The position numbers and the translations under genes are program-made. From assembly GCF_900103625.1 (NCBI RefSeq), contig NZ_LT629700.1, forward strand, positions 2,170,001 to 2,234,000: a stretch of 64,000 nt of DNA, written 5' to 3'. Under the pieces are notes generated by a model. It did not search any database and was not told the DNA's origin. It saw only the letters and a list, made by a program, of their open reading frames with translations. This DNA is from Corynebacterium mycetoides (GTDB lineage: Bacteria; Actinomycetota; Actinomycetes; Mycobacteriales; Mycobacteriaceae). Below are positions 8,658 to 17,670 of this stretch, piece after piece. The first letter of the stretch is position 1. Every line of letters starts with the position of its first letter.

Positions 8658-11600
8658 ATGCTGACGTTCACTCCTTCACAGGCGACAGCGCAGGAGGAGG
8701 ACGCACCTGGCGCTTCGGAGACCGCAGATACCTCCGTCGAGAAAATTGATGTAGAGCAGCCTGAAGCTCCGGCTGCGGACACAGGAAACACTGGTGACAA
8801 TTCAACTCAGGATCTAGTTGACGGGTCTGAAGCTTTGACTCCTGCAAAGTCTGCCGGTAAAAACGCAAAGATTTCTACGTTGGCGACCGACGATAGCCCA
8901 ATTAAGGTCACCGTAGACCGAATCACTAATAACCCGATTGTTGACCCTGAAACTCAGTTGACGGTCGGCGACTCGGCTCGCGTTGAGGGAACTTGGGAAG
9001 CTACCCAAACCCTTAACGGTGGCGAAACCTTTACTGTTGGTTTCCCAGATGAGTTGAGCATCCCTGCTAATTACTCCTTCGATGTAACCTCGGACGGTAC
9101 TGGTGATATCGACGCGGGCGTCAAGATTGGCGAGTGCGTAGTCAACTCTGACAACACCTTTACCTGTACTCTCAACGACGAAGTTAAGGATAAAGAAGAT
9201 GTCAGCGGTACTTGGTGGATCGCAGCAGAAGCTCGCGAATACATCACTGAAGAGAGCCTGACTTTTGAGGTTCCGGGTGAAGACGTAGTTGTCAAGCTTC
9301 CTGGCGATGGCGGCGGCATCTCTGATGGTGCTGGCCCAATGGAGACTGAGAAGAAGGGGCGCGTTCTCGAGGACCGCACCTCCATTAAGTGGACTGTTGA
9401 TATCGCGGGCGCGCTATTGGTGACCGAGGATGCCGACGAAGATGGCGTTGTCGTATTGGAAGATGAACTTTCCGAGCACCTCAATTTCTGTCGTCCTGGA
9501 CAGGCCAAGCTTTTCGGTGGACGTCCAAACAACCAGAATGAAATTGGCGAGTTAACTTACGACGATAACGGCAATCTCACCGTTGCTCTCAACGACGGTG
9601 AAGAATTCCGCTCGGACTTCCTCTACACCTTGGAATACGTCACTTGTCTTGCTGATGCAGATCTTTTGATCACCGAATCCGGCATTGACAACGATGACTT
9701 CGCTAACACCATCGTTATCGGTGAGAAAAAGTACGACGGCATCATCGGTGACTACACCGACTGGGAGCCAGTTGTTCTGCGTAAGGAAGGTTTCCTCCGC
9801 GGCGGGGAAGACCGTTTCCAGAAGGCAACGTGGAGAATCTTCGAACACGGTTCAGCACTGGTAGACGCTGAAAACATCACACTGAAGGATGACTTCGGTG
9901 CCTCCCAGGAAGTCTGCGAAGGCGGACTGAACATTGCTGTATTCGAGCAGACTCAGCGTCCTGTATGGAACGAAGATGAAAACCGCTTTGAGCAGGGCTG
10001 GACTAATATCACCAGCAACTTCTCCGGTGTAAACGGTGTTGCTGACGCAGGTGATAACGGATTCGATACCACCATCGAGTGGAGCAACTTCGACTTCGAC
10101 CCAACGAAGAACTACCAGTTCCAGTACACCAACTGCTTGACCACCGATGGCATTCCGGATTCGGAAACTGAATTTGGTAATAATGCAGTATTTAACGGTG
10201 CAGAGCTTAAGGCGACCACTAAGTCCCCAGGGTTTACCCAAGACAAGTCTGGACGCTTGAACACTGAGCCGAAGGTAGTTGGCGGACAAACCCAGCCTGC
10301 TGGTACTACTGTTGACTGGACCGTTCGTGTTGACGGCTACCAGATTGAAGATCTTGACACCCTGGATATCACTGATGAATTCTCTGATACCCAGGCAGTC
10401 TGCGAAGCAGGCAATGCGGATCTGAAGGATCGACTGAACTTCAAGCTGGAAGCACGCGACTTCGTAAAAAATGGCGGCAAAGAGACTGTTGATCTCACCG
10501 GCGCTACCGATGTCGACCTCACTGGTAATACCCTGACCTTCTCCATGGATGCAGATGAGTTCGGCGAAGATCACTTCAGCCGTGACTACTCCTACTTCAT
10601 CACCTACACGATGTGTACCTCCAGTGGCGGTCTCGATGAGAAGGGCACCACGTACGGAAACTCTGTTGATGTTAACGGCGTTAAGTTGAACAGTAATGTT
10701 GAACAAAGCTGGGACGGCGGCGCCGATGGAAACGGTGTTTCCCGCGGCTCCTTCAGCTTGCTCAAGACTCAAGCAGGCGGCTCCGCAGACTTCGGTGAAG
10801 ACGCTGAATTCACCGTGCTCGTTGAGGAATTCGCACCTGTCCGTGATGACGATGACAACCTTGTTCCAGCTGATCTGACCGATGCGTCGGTGACTCCGGT
10901 TCAGCGCTACGAGATCAAGGTAAAGGCAGATGGCACTCCAGTCTCCGGGCACTACGCTCGTGGTAACAACTGGCAGATCCGTCTGACCGAGGTTGGATTC
11001 CCAGAGGACTCTGGCTTCATTTTCGAACCAGGCCGTTTCGTTGACTCCAAGAAGGACGGCGTGACCGTTAGTGAAGATGGCTCTGAAGCTATCATCGCTA
11101 TTAAGCCACGTGAAAACATTGAGGTGGAACTGCGCAACCGGGCTAACCTGGGCAGCGCAACCATCTCTAAGGAAGTAGTAGGCAAGGCAGCTGATGCAGT
11201 TGGTAACCAATCCTTCGAGGTTCTAGCTCGCATCACCAACCCAGACGGCACCAAGACTCAGCAGACTCTTGTGCTTGGAAATAGCGAAGAAGCTACCATC
11301 CCTAACCTCAAGGTCGGAACCATCGTTAAGTTCAGCGAGGCTCGTCCTGCTGACAACGACCAGGTAACCTGGGGCGACCCAGAGTTTGTACCAGGTGATG
11401 AAATCACTATCACCCAGGACAACCCGAATGTTAAGGTTCAGCTGAAGAACAAGGCTAACGACACCTACGGCACCTTCAAGATTAAGAAGAAGCTAGAGGG
11501 TCCTGAGCAGTACAACAGCAATGTTCCTGACACCTACCTTGTCCGCGCAACGTGGACTGACGCAAATGGTCAGTCTCAGAGCAAGGAACTTCAGGTTCCA

Positions 11601-13325
11601 AAGAACGGCTCCGTCGACTTCGGCGAAGACCTGAAGAACGGCACCGTTGTAACCTTGGAAGAAATCCTTCCGGAAAACGGTAACGGTCTGGCGTGGGGCG
11701 TTCCAGCTTGGTCTGGTGACGTCACTGTCGGCGAAAACAACCTTGGCGAAGTAACCATCGGCAAGGACGTGAAGAACGTTAAGCTGAAGAACTACGTCGA
11801 TAAGAACGATGGCACCATGCGTGTTATCAAGTCTGTCGAAGGCGAAGCTGCTGAAGCTGTGCCAGAAGACGTTGAGTTCACCGTCAAGGCAACGTGGAAG
11901 TCCGGCACTGAGTACAAGTCAGAAATCCTGACTATTACCCAGGGTGAGGCAACCGCACTGTCTGAGAAGCTGCCAGTAGAAACGGAAATCACCTTTACCG
12001 AACTCGACCTGCCAGAGATTGAAGGCGTCGCGTGGGGCAACATCACCTGGGGCACTGACCCAACTGGTGAGTCCTGGTTGAAGGCGAACCCGGATGGAAG
12101 CTACACCGGAATCATTTCCGATAACCCAGAAGAGGGTCGCCTCGTTACAGTAAGCAACGAAGCCCTGTGGGCACCAGGTGCTATCTCTTACGAGAAGTAC
12201 ATCATCACTGATGAATCTGGTGCCGGTATCCCAGCTGCAGAAGCTAACCTGCCAGAAGGCGCTGAGTTTGAGGTCTCCATCGAGAACATCGAACTGCCAG
12301 CCGGCAAGGAACTTCCAGCAGATGCAGGCATCGCTGTTGGTGACATCATCACCCTGAACGCTGCTAACGGTTTCAAGTGGGAATCTGACAAGGTTCTGCC
12401 TAAGGGCACCACGGTCACCTTCAGCGAATTGACCCCGAAGCCACTGCCAGGTATCGACTGGAGCACCCAGATTAACTACATCGTCAATGGTGAATCCGCC
12501 GACGCACCAGCAGCTGACATCGAAGCTAATGAAGTCACCGAGGTTGAAATCCACAACCGCGTTATCCCAACCACGACCGTTGACGTTGACAAGATTGTCA
12601 CCGGTCCAAAAGGCAACGCTGTAACCAAGGATGAGAACGCACTGTTCCAGGTCACTGCTTCGTGGACCGATGTAGACGGCAATGACCGCCACTGCATCCT
12701 GAATGTAGTTCCTGGCCAGCAGGCAGAAGTACACCCAGAACCAGCAAACTGCGATGCATCTATTATCGACGGTAAGCCTTCGTTCCCACTGAACACGGAG
12801 ATCACCTTCGAAGAAACCGGTGCAACCACCGACGTTTCCAACGTCAAGTGGGCAGAGGTTCTCTGGACGGTTGCGGGCGGCTCCGCCAACATCTCTGAGC
12901 TGGAAGGCTCTGAGACCGGCGTAGTTGTTGAATTGACCGGTGAAGCAAACGACCCAGTTAAGCTGTCCTTGGAAAACAAGACCAGCGCTAACGGTCTGAT
13001 CATCATCCCAATTCCTATCTTCCCAGGTGACCACACCCCAACACCTCCAACCCCAGATACGCCAACTCCAGGTGAGCCTTCCAAGCCAGGTGAGCCATCT
13101 GAGCCAACCGATCCATCTGACCCATCCTCGCCAAGCGAGCCAGGTGACACTCCGAAGTCTCCAGGTTCTGGCCCAAGCCAGCCATCTGACGGACCTTCCG
13201 GTTCAAAGGGCGGCGGCTTGGCTAACACCGGTGCATCCGTACTCGGCGTTGCAGGCGCAGGTCTGCTGCTGCTAGTCGGTGGTGCATGGTTGGCACTTCG
13301 CGGTCGCGGCAACAAAGAAGCCTAA
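8658..13325 (+). CDS. Large sortase-anchored surface protein with DUF5979-type repeats (ORF left after IS insertion)
   Basis: The remaining ORF codes for 1555 residues from the only usable ATG after the IS, which falls inside the old signal peptide (MLTFTPSQATAQEED), so it lacks a working signal. Residues ~65-830 hold several adhesin-like beta domains with repeated LEDELSE, TLEYVTCL and FQYTNCL style strands. Five repeats of ~105-130 residues follow from about 831, 936, 1052, 1172 and 1303; each starts with an xKxxxG strand and contains W-G or E-E-motifs as in DUF5979. A Pro/Thr/Ser/Glu spacer (~1452-1515), the sorting motif LANTG (~1521), a hydrophobic span and the tail RGRGNKEA complete a wall-anchored layout. 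Codons are visibly less GC-biased than in the neighbouring metal genes. The role (adhesion, pilus-like) is inferred. Confidence 0.85.
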   Translation: MLTFTPSQATAQEEDAPGASETADTSVEKIDVEQPEAPAADTGNTGDNSTQDLVDGSEALTPAKSAGKNAKISTLATDDSPIKVTVDRITNNPIVDPETQLTVGDSARVEGTWEATQTLNGGETFTVGFPDELSIPANYSFDVTSDGTGDIDAGVKIGECVVNSDNTFTCTLNDEVKDKEDVSGTWWIAAEAREYITEESLTFEVPGEDVVVKLPGDGGGISDGAGPMETEKKGRVLEDRTSIKWTVDIAGALLVTEDADEDGVVVLEDELSEHLNFCRPGQAKLFGGRPNNQNEIGELTYDDNGNLTVALNDGEEFRSDFLYTLEYVTCLADADLLITESGIDNDDFANTIVIGEKKYDGIIGDYTDWEPVVLRKEGFLRGGEDRFQKATWRIFEHGSALVDAENITLKDDFGASQEVCEGGLNIAVFEQTQRPVWNEDENRFEQGWTNITSNFSGVNGVADAGDNGFDTTIEWSNFDFDPTKNYQFQYTNCLTTDGIPDSETEFGNNAVFNGAELKATTKSPGFTQDKSGRLNTEPKVVGGQTQPAGTTVDWTVRVDGYQIEDLDTLDITDEFSDTQAVCEAGNADLKDRLNFKLEARDFVKNGGKETVDLTGATDVDLTGNTLTFSMDADEFGEDHFSRDYSYFITYTMCTSSGGLDEKGTTYGNSVDVNGVKLNSNVEQSWDGGADGNGVSRGSFSLLKTQAGGSADFGEDAEFTVLVEEFAPVRDDDDNLVPADLTDASVTPVQRYEIKVKADGTPVSGHYARGNNWQIRLTEVGFPEDSGFIFEPGRFVDSKKDGVTVSEDGSEAIIAIKPRENIEVELRNRANLGSATISKEVVGKAADAVGNQSFEVLARITNPDGTKTQQTLVLGNSEEATIPNLKVGTIVKFSEARPADNDQVTWGDPEFVPGDEITITQDNPNVKVQLKNKANDTYGTFKIKKKLEGPEQYNSNVPDTYLVRATWTDANGQSQSKELQVPKNGSVDFGEDLKNGTVVTLEEILPENGNGLAWGVPAWSGDVTVGENNLGEVTIGKDVKNVKLKNYVDKNDGTMRVIKSVEGEAAEAVPEDVEFTVKATWKSGTEYKSEILTITQGEATALSEKLPVETEITFTELDLPEIEGVAWGNITWGTDPTGESWLKANPDGSYTGIISDNPEEGRLVTVSNEALWAPGAISYEKYIITDESGAGIPAAEANLPEGAEFEVSIENIELPAGKELPADAGIAVGDIITLNAANGFKWESDKVLPKGTTVTFSELTPKPLPGIDWSTQINYIVNGESADAPAADIEANEVTEVEIHNRVIPTTTVDVDKIVTGPKGNAVTKDENALFQVTASWTDVDGNDRHCILNVVPGQQAEVHPEPANCDASIIDGKPSFPLNTEITFEETGATTDVSNVKWAEVLWTVAGGSANISELEGSETGVVVELTGEANDPVKLSLENKTSANGLIIIPIPIFPGDHTPTPPTPDTPTPGEPSKPGEPSEPTDPSDPSSPSEPGDTPKSPGSGPSQPSDGPSGSKGGGLANTGASVLGVAGAGLLLLVGGAWLALRGRGNKEA

Positions 13326-13377
13326 ACCAGGCCCCAACAATTAAGAAACAACTATTAAGTAGGAAAGGAGGGAAACT

Positions 13378-13557
13378 ATGTTAAGTATGATTCCAATCGG
13401 AATTAACATCGAAGACATCCAGTACGTCGGCTCTTCGGTCGTCGACTGGGGGGTAGACCTCGCTATCTGGCTTTACGAAGCACTGGGTCCAGTCGGAAGC
13501 GCAACTTTCGGCAGTAGCGATCCAGCTGGTGGAATTGATATCCCAAAGCCAATCTAA
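13378..13557 (+). CDS. Unrecognised 59-residue peptide
   Basis: ATG 13378 is preceded by AGGAAAGGAGGGAAACT, one of the best ribosome sites in the window, and the frame runs to TAA at 13555-13557. The peptide starts MLSMIPIGINIEDIQYVG, has an amphipathic Val/Trp/Leu/Ile-rich centre (VVDWGVDLAIWLYEALG) and a Gly/Pro tail ending IDIPKPI. There is no signal peptide and no Cys. It lies 52 bases after the surface protein gene and before a terminator, so it may be co-transcribed. Size, absence of a signal and amphipathicity recall the short corynebacterial PorA/PorH channel peptides, but no sequence match is claimed. Confidence 0.65.
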   Translation: MLSMIPIGINIEDIQYVGSSVVDWGVDLAIWLYEALGPVGSATFGSSDPAGGIDIPKPI

Positions 13558-13597
13558 ACCTGCAAGCTACTTTGGTAGCTTCTAGGTAAAGACAACT

Positions 13598-13645
13598 CAA
13601 GGGTCTGACTCTGATTTAACATCGGAGTCAGACCCTTGTTTTGTT
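13598..13645 (+). terminator. Rho-independent terminator
   Basis: CAAGGGTCTGACTC pairs with GGAGTCAGACCCTTG across a short loop and is followed by TTTTGTTT. It closes the surface protein / 59-aa peptide unit. Confidence 0.9.
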
Positions 13646-14654
13646 TCCAGGAAGTATGAATTCACTGCCTACTTAGCTCTCAATTGTTCCCGCTTGTTCC
13701 AATTTCATCTATTGCGCTGAGCTTCGGTAATACAACAATACCTATTGATGTATTGAAATGATGGTCAAGTCCCGTGTAGTGGTGTAGCCGTCTAGCTTTC
13801 GGCTCGGTATGTAGTTCGGGGTTGTGGTTAGGCGGTTAGCTGGTGATGGTCGCCATGATCATCTCCTGAGTGGTGCATGAGTTGTTTGGTGTGTTCGAGT
13901 GCGGACAGTGACATGTAGCGTTTTTGCTGGATCCAATCGTCGTGCTGCTCGGCAAGAACCGCCCCGACAAGCCGGATGATGGATTCGCGGTTCGGGAAGA
14001 TGCCGACGACGTCGGTGCGCCGGCGGATCTCCCGGTTTAACCTTTCGGTGGGGTTGTTTGACCAGACTTTCGTCCAGACTGGTTTCGGGGCTGCGGTAAA
14101 CGCCAACACCTCATCGAGGGATTCCTCTAGATAGGCAGCGACCTGCGGGAATTTCGGTTCCAACAGGTCAACTACCTCGCGGGCTTGTCCCCAGGTGGAT
14201 GCGGCATCGGGTTGCTGGAAGATTTGTCAGCGCTCTTTGAAAAGTAGCCTAAAACGCTCCCCGAAAAGTAGCCCATCCGAAAAAGATTGGATGGGTGATT
14301 TCTTTGGAGCAATGGGCACAGATCCGATACCTGCGTGGGCAGGGTTTATCGATACGCAAGATTGCCAACGAGGTTGGCTGCGCGAAGAAGACTGTCGAGC
14401 GGGCACTCGCTTCGGATTCGCCTCCGAAGTACTCGACGCGTCGGGTTAAGACCACGAGTTTTGATGCCTTCGAACCACAAGTACGCGCGCTGCTGGCTGA
14501 AACTCCACGTCTTAACGCAAAAGTCATCGGACAGCGCGTTGGGTGGACCGGGTCAGAATCGTGGCTGCGCAAAAACATTGCCCGGATCCGACCCGAGTAT
14601 CTTCCCGCAGACCCTGAATCGGCCTGAGTTTTTCGGAGACTACGGGTAAAAGCC

Positions 14655-15584
14655 TTACTGGGCTCTTCTGGTGGTGTTGAATTCCTCGTAGTCCTGCTCG
14701 TATTCGATCGGGGGAACGTCACCGATCGACGAGTGCAGACGTTGGTGATTGTACCAGTAGACCCACGAGGCCGTTTCCGTTTCTACCTCCTGGGCATCCC
14801 TCCACGTACGACGTGGATCGAAGCCGATCAGTTCGGTCTTGTAGAGCCCGATCGTTGATTCCATCATCGCGTTGTCCAAGGCGTCACCGGCCGAGCCGAT
14901 CGAGCCCTGCAACCCGGCCTCGACAAGGGCATCGGTAAACGCCATAGAGGTGTACTGGGCTCCCGCGTCCGAGTGGTGGACGATGCCGGTGGCGGTGAAG
15001 TCCATCCTCGTGCGCCGACGGGAAAACAGGGCGTGCTCCAGGGCCATGAGCACCATCCGGGTGTCCATGACCGTGGTGACCACCCAGCCGAGGATCATTC
15101 GCGAATAGGCGTCGACAATGAAGGCGACGTAGCAGAAGCCCTCCCGGGTCCAGACGTAGGTGAAGTCCGCGATCCACCACTGATCCGGGTGCGACGGATA
15201 CGCCCACCGCCGGTTGATCAGGTCCGGGTGCCGGCGGTGGGCCGGGGTGGCCACGGTGGTCTTCTTGCGGTGCATCCCTCGTGACACGCCTTTGATTCCG
15301 GTGATCTTCATCAGTCGTTCGACCTGGTCACGGCCAACAGTCATGCCGTCACGGATGGCGGACTTCCAGAGTTTGCGCCGGCCGTAGACCTTGCGGTTGG
15401 CCTCCCACAACCGGTAGATGCGGTGGGCGGCGTAGGCCTCGTCGAGTTCAGCGTCCGAGGGGCCGAAGCCGCGGGCCTGATGGTCGTAAAAGGTGCTTGG
15501 GGCAATCGCGATGCCATGGGCAGTCAAGGTTTCGCAGATTGACTCGACCCCGAAGCGGTGGCGGTAGGTGCGGATGAACTCCAC
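14655..15584 (-). CDS. IS3-family transposase OrfB (element B2)
   Basis: The 309-residue sequence is identical, as far as I can read, to OrfB of B1: DDE residues in IADFTYVW, HHSDAGAQYTS and MMESTIGLYKTE. It is intact, so the genome has two potentially active copies of this transposase. Confidence 0.95.
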   Translation of the reverse strand: MEFIRTYRHRFGVESICETLTAHGIAIAPSTFYDHQARGFGPSDAELDEAYAAHRIYRLWEANRKVYGRRKLWKSAIRDGMTVGRDQVERLMKITGIKGVSRGMHRKKTTVATPAHRRHPDLINRRWAYPSHPDQWWIADFTYVWTREGFCYVAFIVDAYSRMILGWVVTTVMDTRMVLMALEHALFSRRRTRMDFTATGIVHHSDAGAQYTSMAFTDALVEAGLQGSIGSAGDALDNAMMESTIGLYKTELIGFDPRRTWRDAQEVETETASWVYWYNHQRLHSSIGDVPPIEYEQDYEEFNTTRRAQ

Positions 15585-15586
15585 GA

Positions 15587-15919
15587 TTACCGAAGTTTGC
15601 GGTCGAGCTCCGCCTGGGCGAAAAAAGCCGACGCCGTTTTCAAAATCTCATTGGCGCGTCGCAGCTTGGCCACTTCCTTGGCCTGCTCGTCGTAGGCGGC
15701 CTGGAGTTGCTGGTAGGACAGGGAACCGGGCTCAGGAGCTTCGGCCTGCTTTTCCTGTTTGCGGATCCAGTTGCGCAGGGTGGATTCCTTCACACCGAGA
15801 AGTTCACCGATCTCCCGGCGGGCGCCCGCCTTGGAGATGTCGCCTTCCTCGAGGCGCTCGAAGTACATGCGCACCGCGCGCTCCTGCGTGGCTGCGTCGT
15901 ACTGACTGGGTCGTGCCAT
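15587..15919 (-). CDS. IS3-family OrfA (element B2)
   Basis: The 110-residue helix-turn-helix and coiled-coil subunit is identical to that of B1. Its stop is 2 bases before the OrfB start, as in B1. Confidence 0.95.
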   Translation of the reverse strand: MARPSQYDAATQERAVRMYFERLEEGDISKAGARREIGELLGVKESTLRNWIRKQEKQAEAPEPGSLSYQQLQAAYDEQAKEVAKLRRANEILKTASAFFAQAELDRKLR

Positions 15920-16887
15920 GCTGATCTTCCTCCTAGGGTAAAACCTAGTCTCCGACCAACCCAGGCCGCCTCACCCCGTGGATACGCTCACCCATCTTCC
16001 CGGGCGTGAAATCCAGTGCGACCTGACTTTTGCCGCCGGCGGGCTGCCCGATGCAAACGGTGTGCACCGGCCATTCCCGGTGCTAGTGATGGCGGCATCG
16101 CATTCCCGATTCGCCGCGGCTTGTCTGCTTCCGACTCGTACAACTGATGATCTGATAGCTGGGATGTGGCAGCTCATCGAGCGCGACTTTAAAGCCGTGC
16201 CCGACCGGCTGGTATGGGACCGGGAAGCCGGCATCGGCAAGGCCCGCCTGTGTGAGCCAGTCGCTGCGTTCGCCGGTGCAATCGGCACCAAGATCGTCCA
16301 GGCCCCGCCGAGAGATCCGGAATCGAAAGGCATCGTTGAACGCACCAACGGCTATATGAAGCGCTCCTTTTTCCCAGGCCGGCACTTCAGCAACCCGCAG
16401 GATGTGCAAGACCAGCTCGATGAATGGTTTAGCACCGTGGCCAACACCCGCACCCATGCCACGTTGAAAACCCGCCCGATCGATCTGTTTCACACCGACC
16501 AACAGTCCATGCGTCCACTTCCGCCGTATACCCCAACGATCGGGATCCGTCCTGCGGTACGCCTGCCACGCAACTACTACATCACCGTCGACACCAACCA
16601 ATACAGCGTCGACCCCGCCTTCATCGACAGGCTTGTGACCGTGCGCACCTGTCTAGAAGAAATCACTGTCACAGGACCATCCGGCGAAATCGCTGCCTGC
16701 CACCGGCGTTACTGGGGCAAACACCACGTCATCACCGACCCTGCCCACCGACACGCCGCACGACGCATGCGACAGCTAATCACCGGACCCCAACGACACA
16801 ACCACACACCAGACAACGACGTAGAGGTAGCCGACTTAGCCATCTACGACTCAATCGCCTAGCCCCCAAAGAAGATTGGATTCGACT

Positions 16888-17670
16888 ATGCCCCACACGC
16901 ACGCCCACGACACCCAAGCAACGATTGCGCACCTGTCACAGACGCTGAAAGCCCCACGTATCAACACCGTTTACGCCACCATTGCTGAACAAGCACGCGC
17001 AGAATCGTATACCTACGAGGAATACCTCGCCGCGGTACTTTCAGTAGAAGCCACCGCACGCGCTGAATCCGGAGCGCGCCAACGCGTTAAACGAGCCGGT
17101 TTTCCAGCAGTCAAAACCATCGCCGATTTCGATTTCAGCGCCCAACCCGGCATCGATCGCGCCGACATCGCTCGACTAGAAACCGGTGCCTGGGTCGCAA
17201 CCGCTGAAAACGTCGTCCTTCTAGGCCCACCAGGCACCGGAAAAACACACCTAGCTACAGCCCTAGGCATAACCGCTGCTCAGCAAGGCTACCGAGTACT
17301 GTTCGACACCGCCGCAGGGTGGATCAACACACTCACCGAGGCACATAACACCGGACGACTCGAATCCGTACTCAAACGCCTAAGCGGATACCACCTGCTC
17401 ATCATCGACGAACTCGGATACATCCCCGTTGAGGCAGACGCCGCAAACCTGTTCTTCCAACTCGTCTCACGCCGATACGAACACGGATCCATCATCGTCA
17501 CATCCAACCTGGCTTTTTCCCAATGGGCCCAATGCTTCGGAGACGTCACCGTTGCAACTGCCATGGTCGACCGCATCGTCCACCACGCAAAAATCTTCCA
17601 ACACCGAGGAGTAAGCCACCGCATCAAAGGCCGCGAACTCACAACACCACAAACAAATCAGGCACAATAA
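16888..17670 (+). CDS. istB: IS21 helper ATPase IstB
   Basis: The AAA+ protein is 260 residues from ATG 16888; a TTG 12 bases upstream is possible. Walker A is GPPGTGKTHLATALG and Walker B is HLLIIDELGYIP, followed by the sensor region SIIVTSNLAFSQW and the C-terminal arginine region HRIKGREL. IstB binds target DNA and helps IstA choose the insertion site. It lies 25 bases after istA and appears intact, so it could act in trans for other IS21 elements. Confidence 0.95.
   Translation: MPHTHAHDTQATIAHLSQTLKAPRINTVYATIAEQARAESYTYEEYLAAVLSVEATARAESGARQRVKRAGFPAVKTIADFDFSAQPGIDRADIARLETGAWVATAENVVLLGPPGTGKTHLATALGITAAQQGYRVLFDTAAGWINTLTEAHNTGRLESVLKRLSGYHLLIIDELGYIPVEADAANLFFQLVSRRYEHGSIIVTSNLAFSQWAQCFGDVTVATAMVDRIVHHAKIFQHRGVSHRIKGRELTTPQTNQAQ

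Larger units (their letters stand above)
7115..13325 (+). pseudogene. Surface protein gene interrupted by IS256 in its signal peptide
   Basis: The first 74 bases (7115-7188, MLSRINQFRRGEEVAPWVAL...) and the sequence from 8636 join in frame when the IS256 element and one ATCCTTGG duplication are removed, giving 4764 bases (1587 residues). The restored N-terminus is a classical export signal: a basic start, the hydrophobic run VALATILGIIALVLSML, and a likely cleavage after SQATA. GAGAGAGGGCGGG precedes the ATG. As it stands the promoter, ribosome site and first 24 codons are separated from the rest by 1.4 kb, so correct export is not expected. Confidence 0.9.
14615..15973 (-). mobile_element. 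IS3-family element B, copy 2 (B2)
   Basis: The 1359-base element has the same ends and genes as B1 at 4197-5555. CCC at 14612-14614 and 15974-15976 is the 3-base target duplication, different from the TAC of B1, so the two are independent insertions. It interrupts istA. B1 and B2 lie in the same orientation 10.4 kb apart. Confidence 0.95.
14295..16862 (+). pseudogene. istA: IS21 transposase istA, split by element B2
   Basis: The N-terminal part (14295-14614, GTG start) has the HTH block GLSIRKIANEVGCAKKTVER. Removing B2 and one CCC duplication joins EYLPADP to VDTLTHLPGREIQCDLTF, and the C-terminal part runs to TAG at 16862. The rve core is seen in IQCDLTF (Asp), VWDREAGIG (Asp) and PRDPESKGIVERTNGYMK (Glu). 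Only the B2 insertion prevents expression; there is no other visible lesion. Confidence 0.9.

Noticed and set aside
8668..8868. Short frame antisense to the surface protein start
   Set aside because: No start signal and no sequence features; a chance frame.
9852..11210. 452-codon open frame on the minus strand
   Set aside because: Mirror of the surface protein; no ribosome site or recognisable domain.
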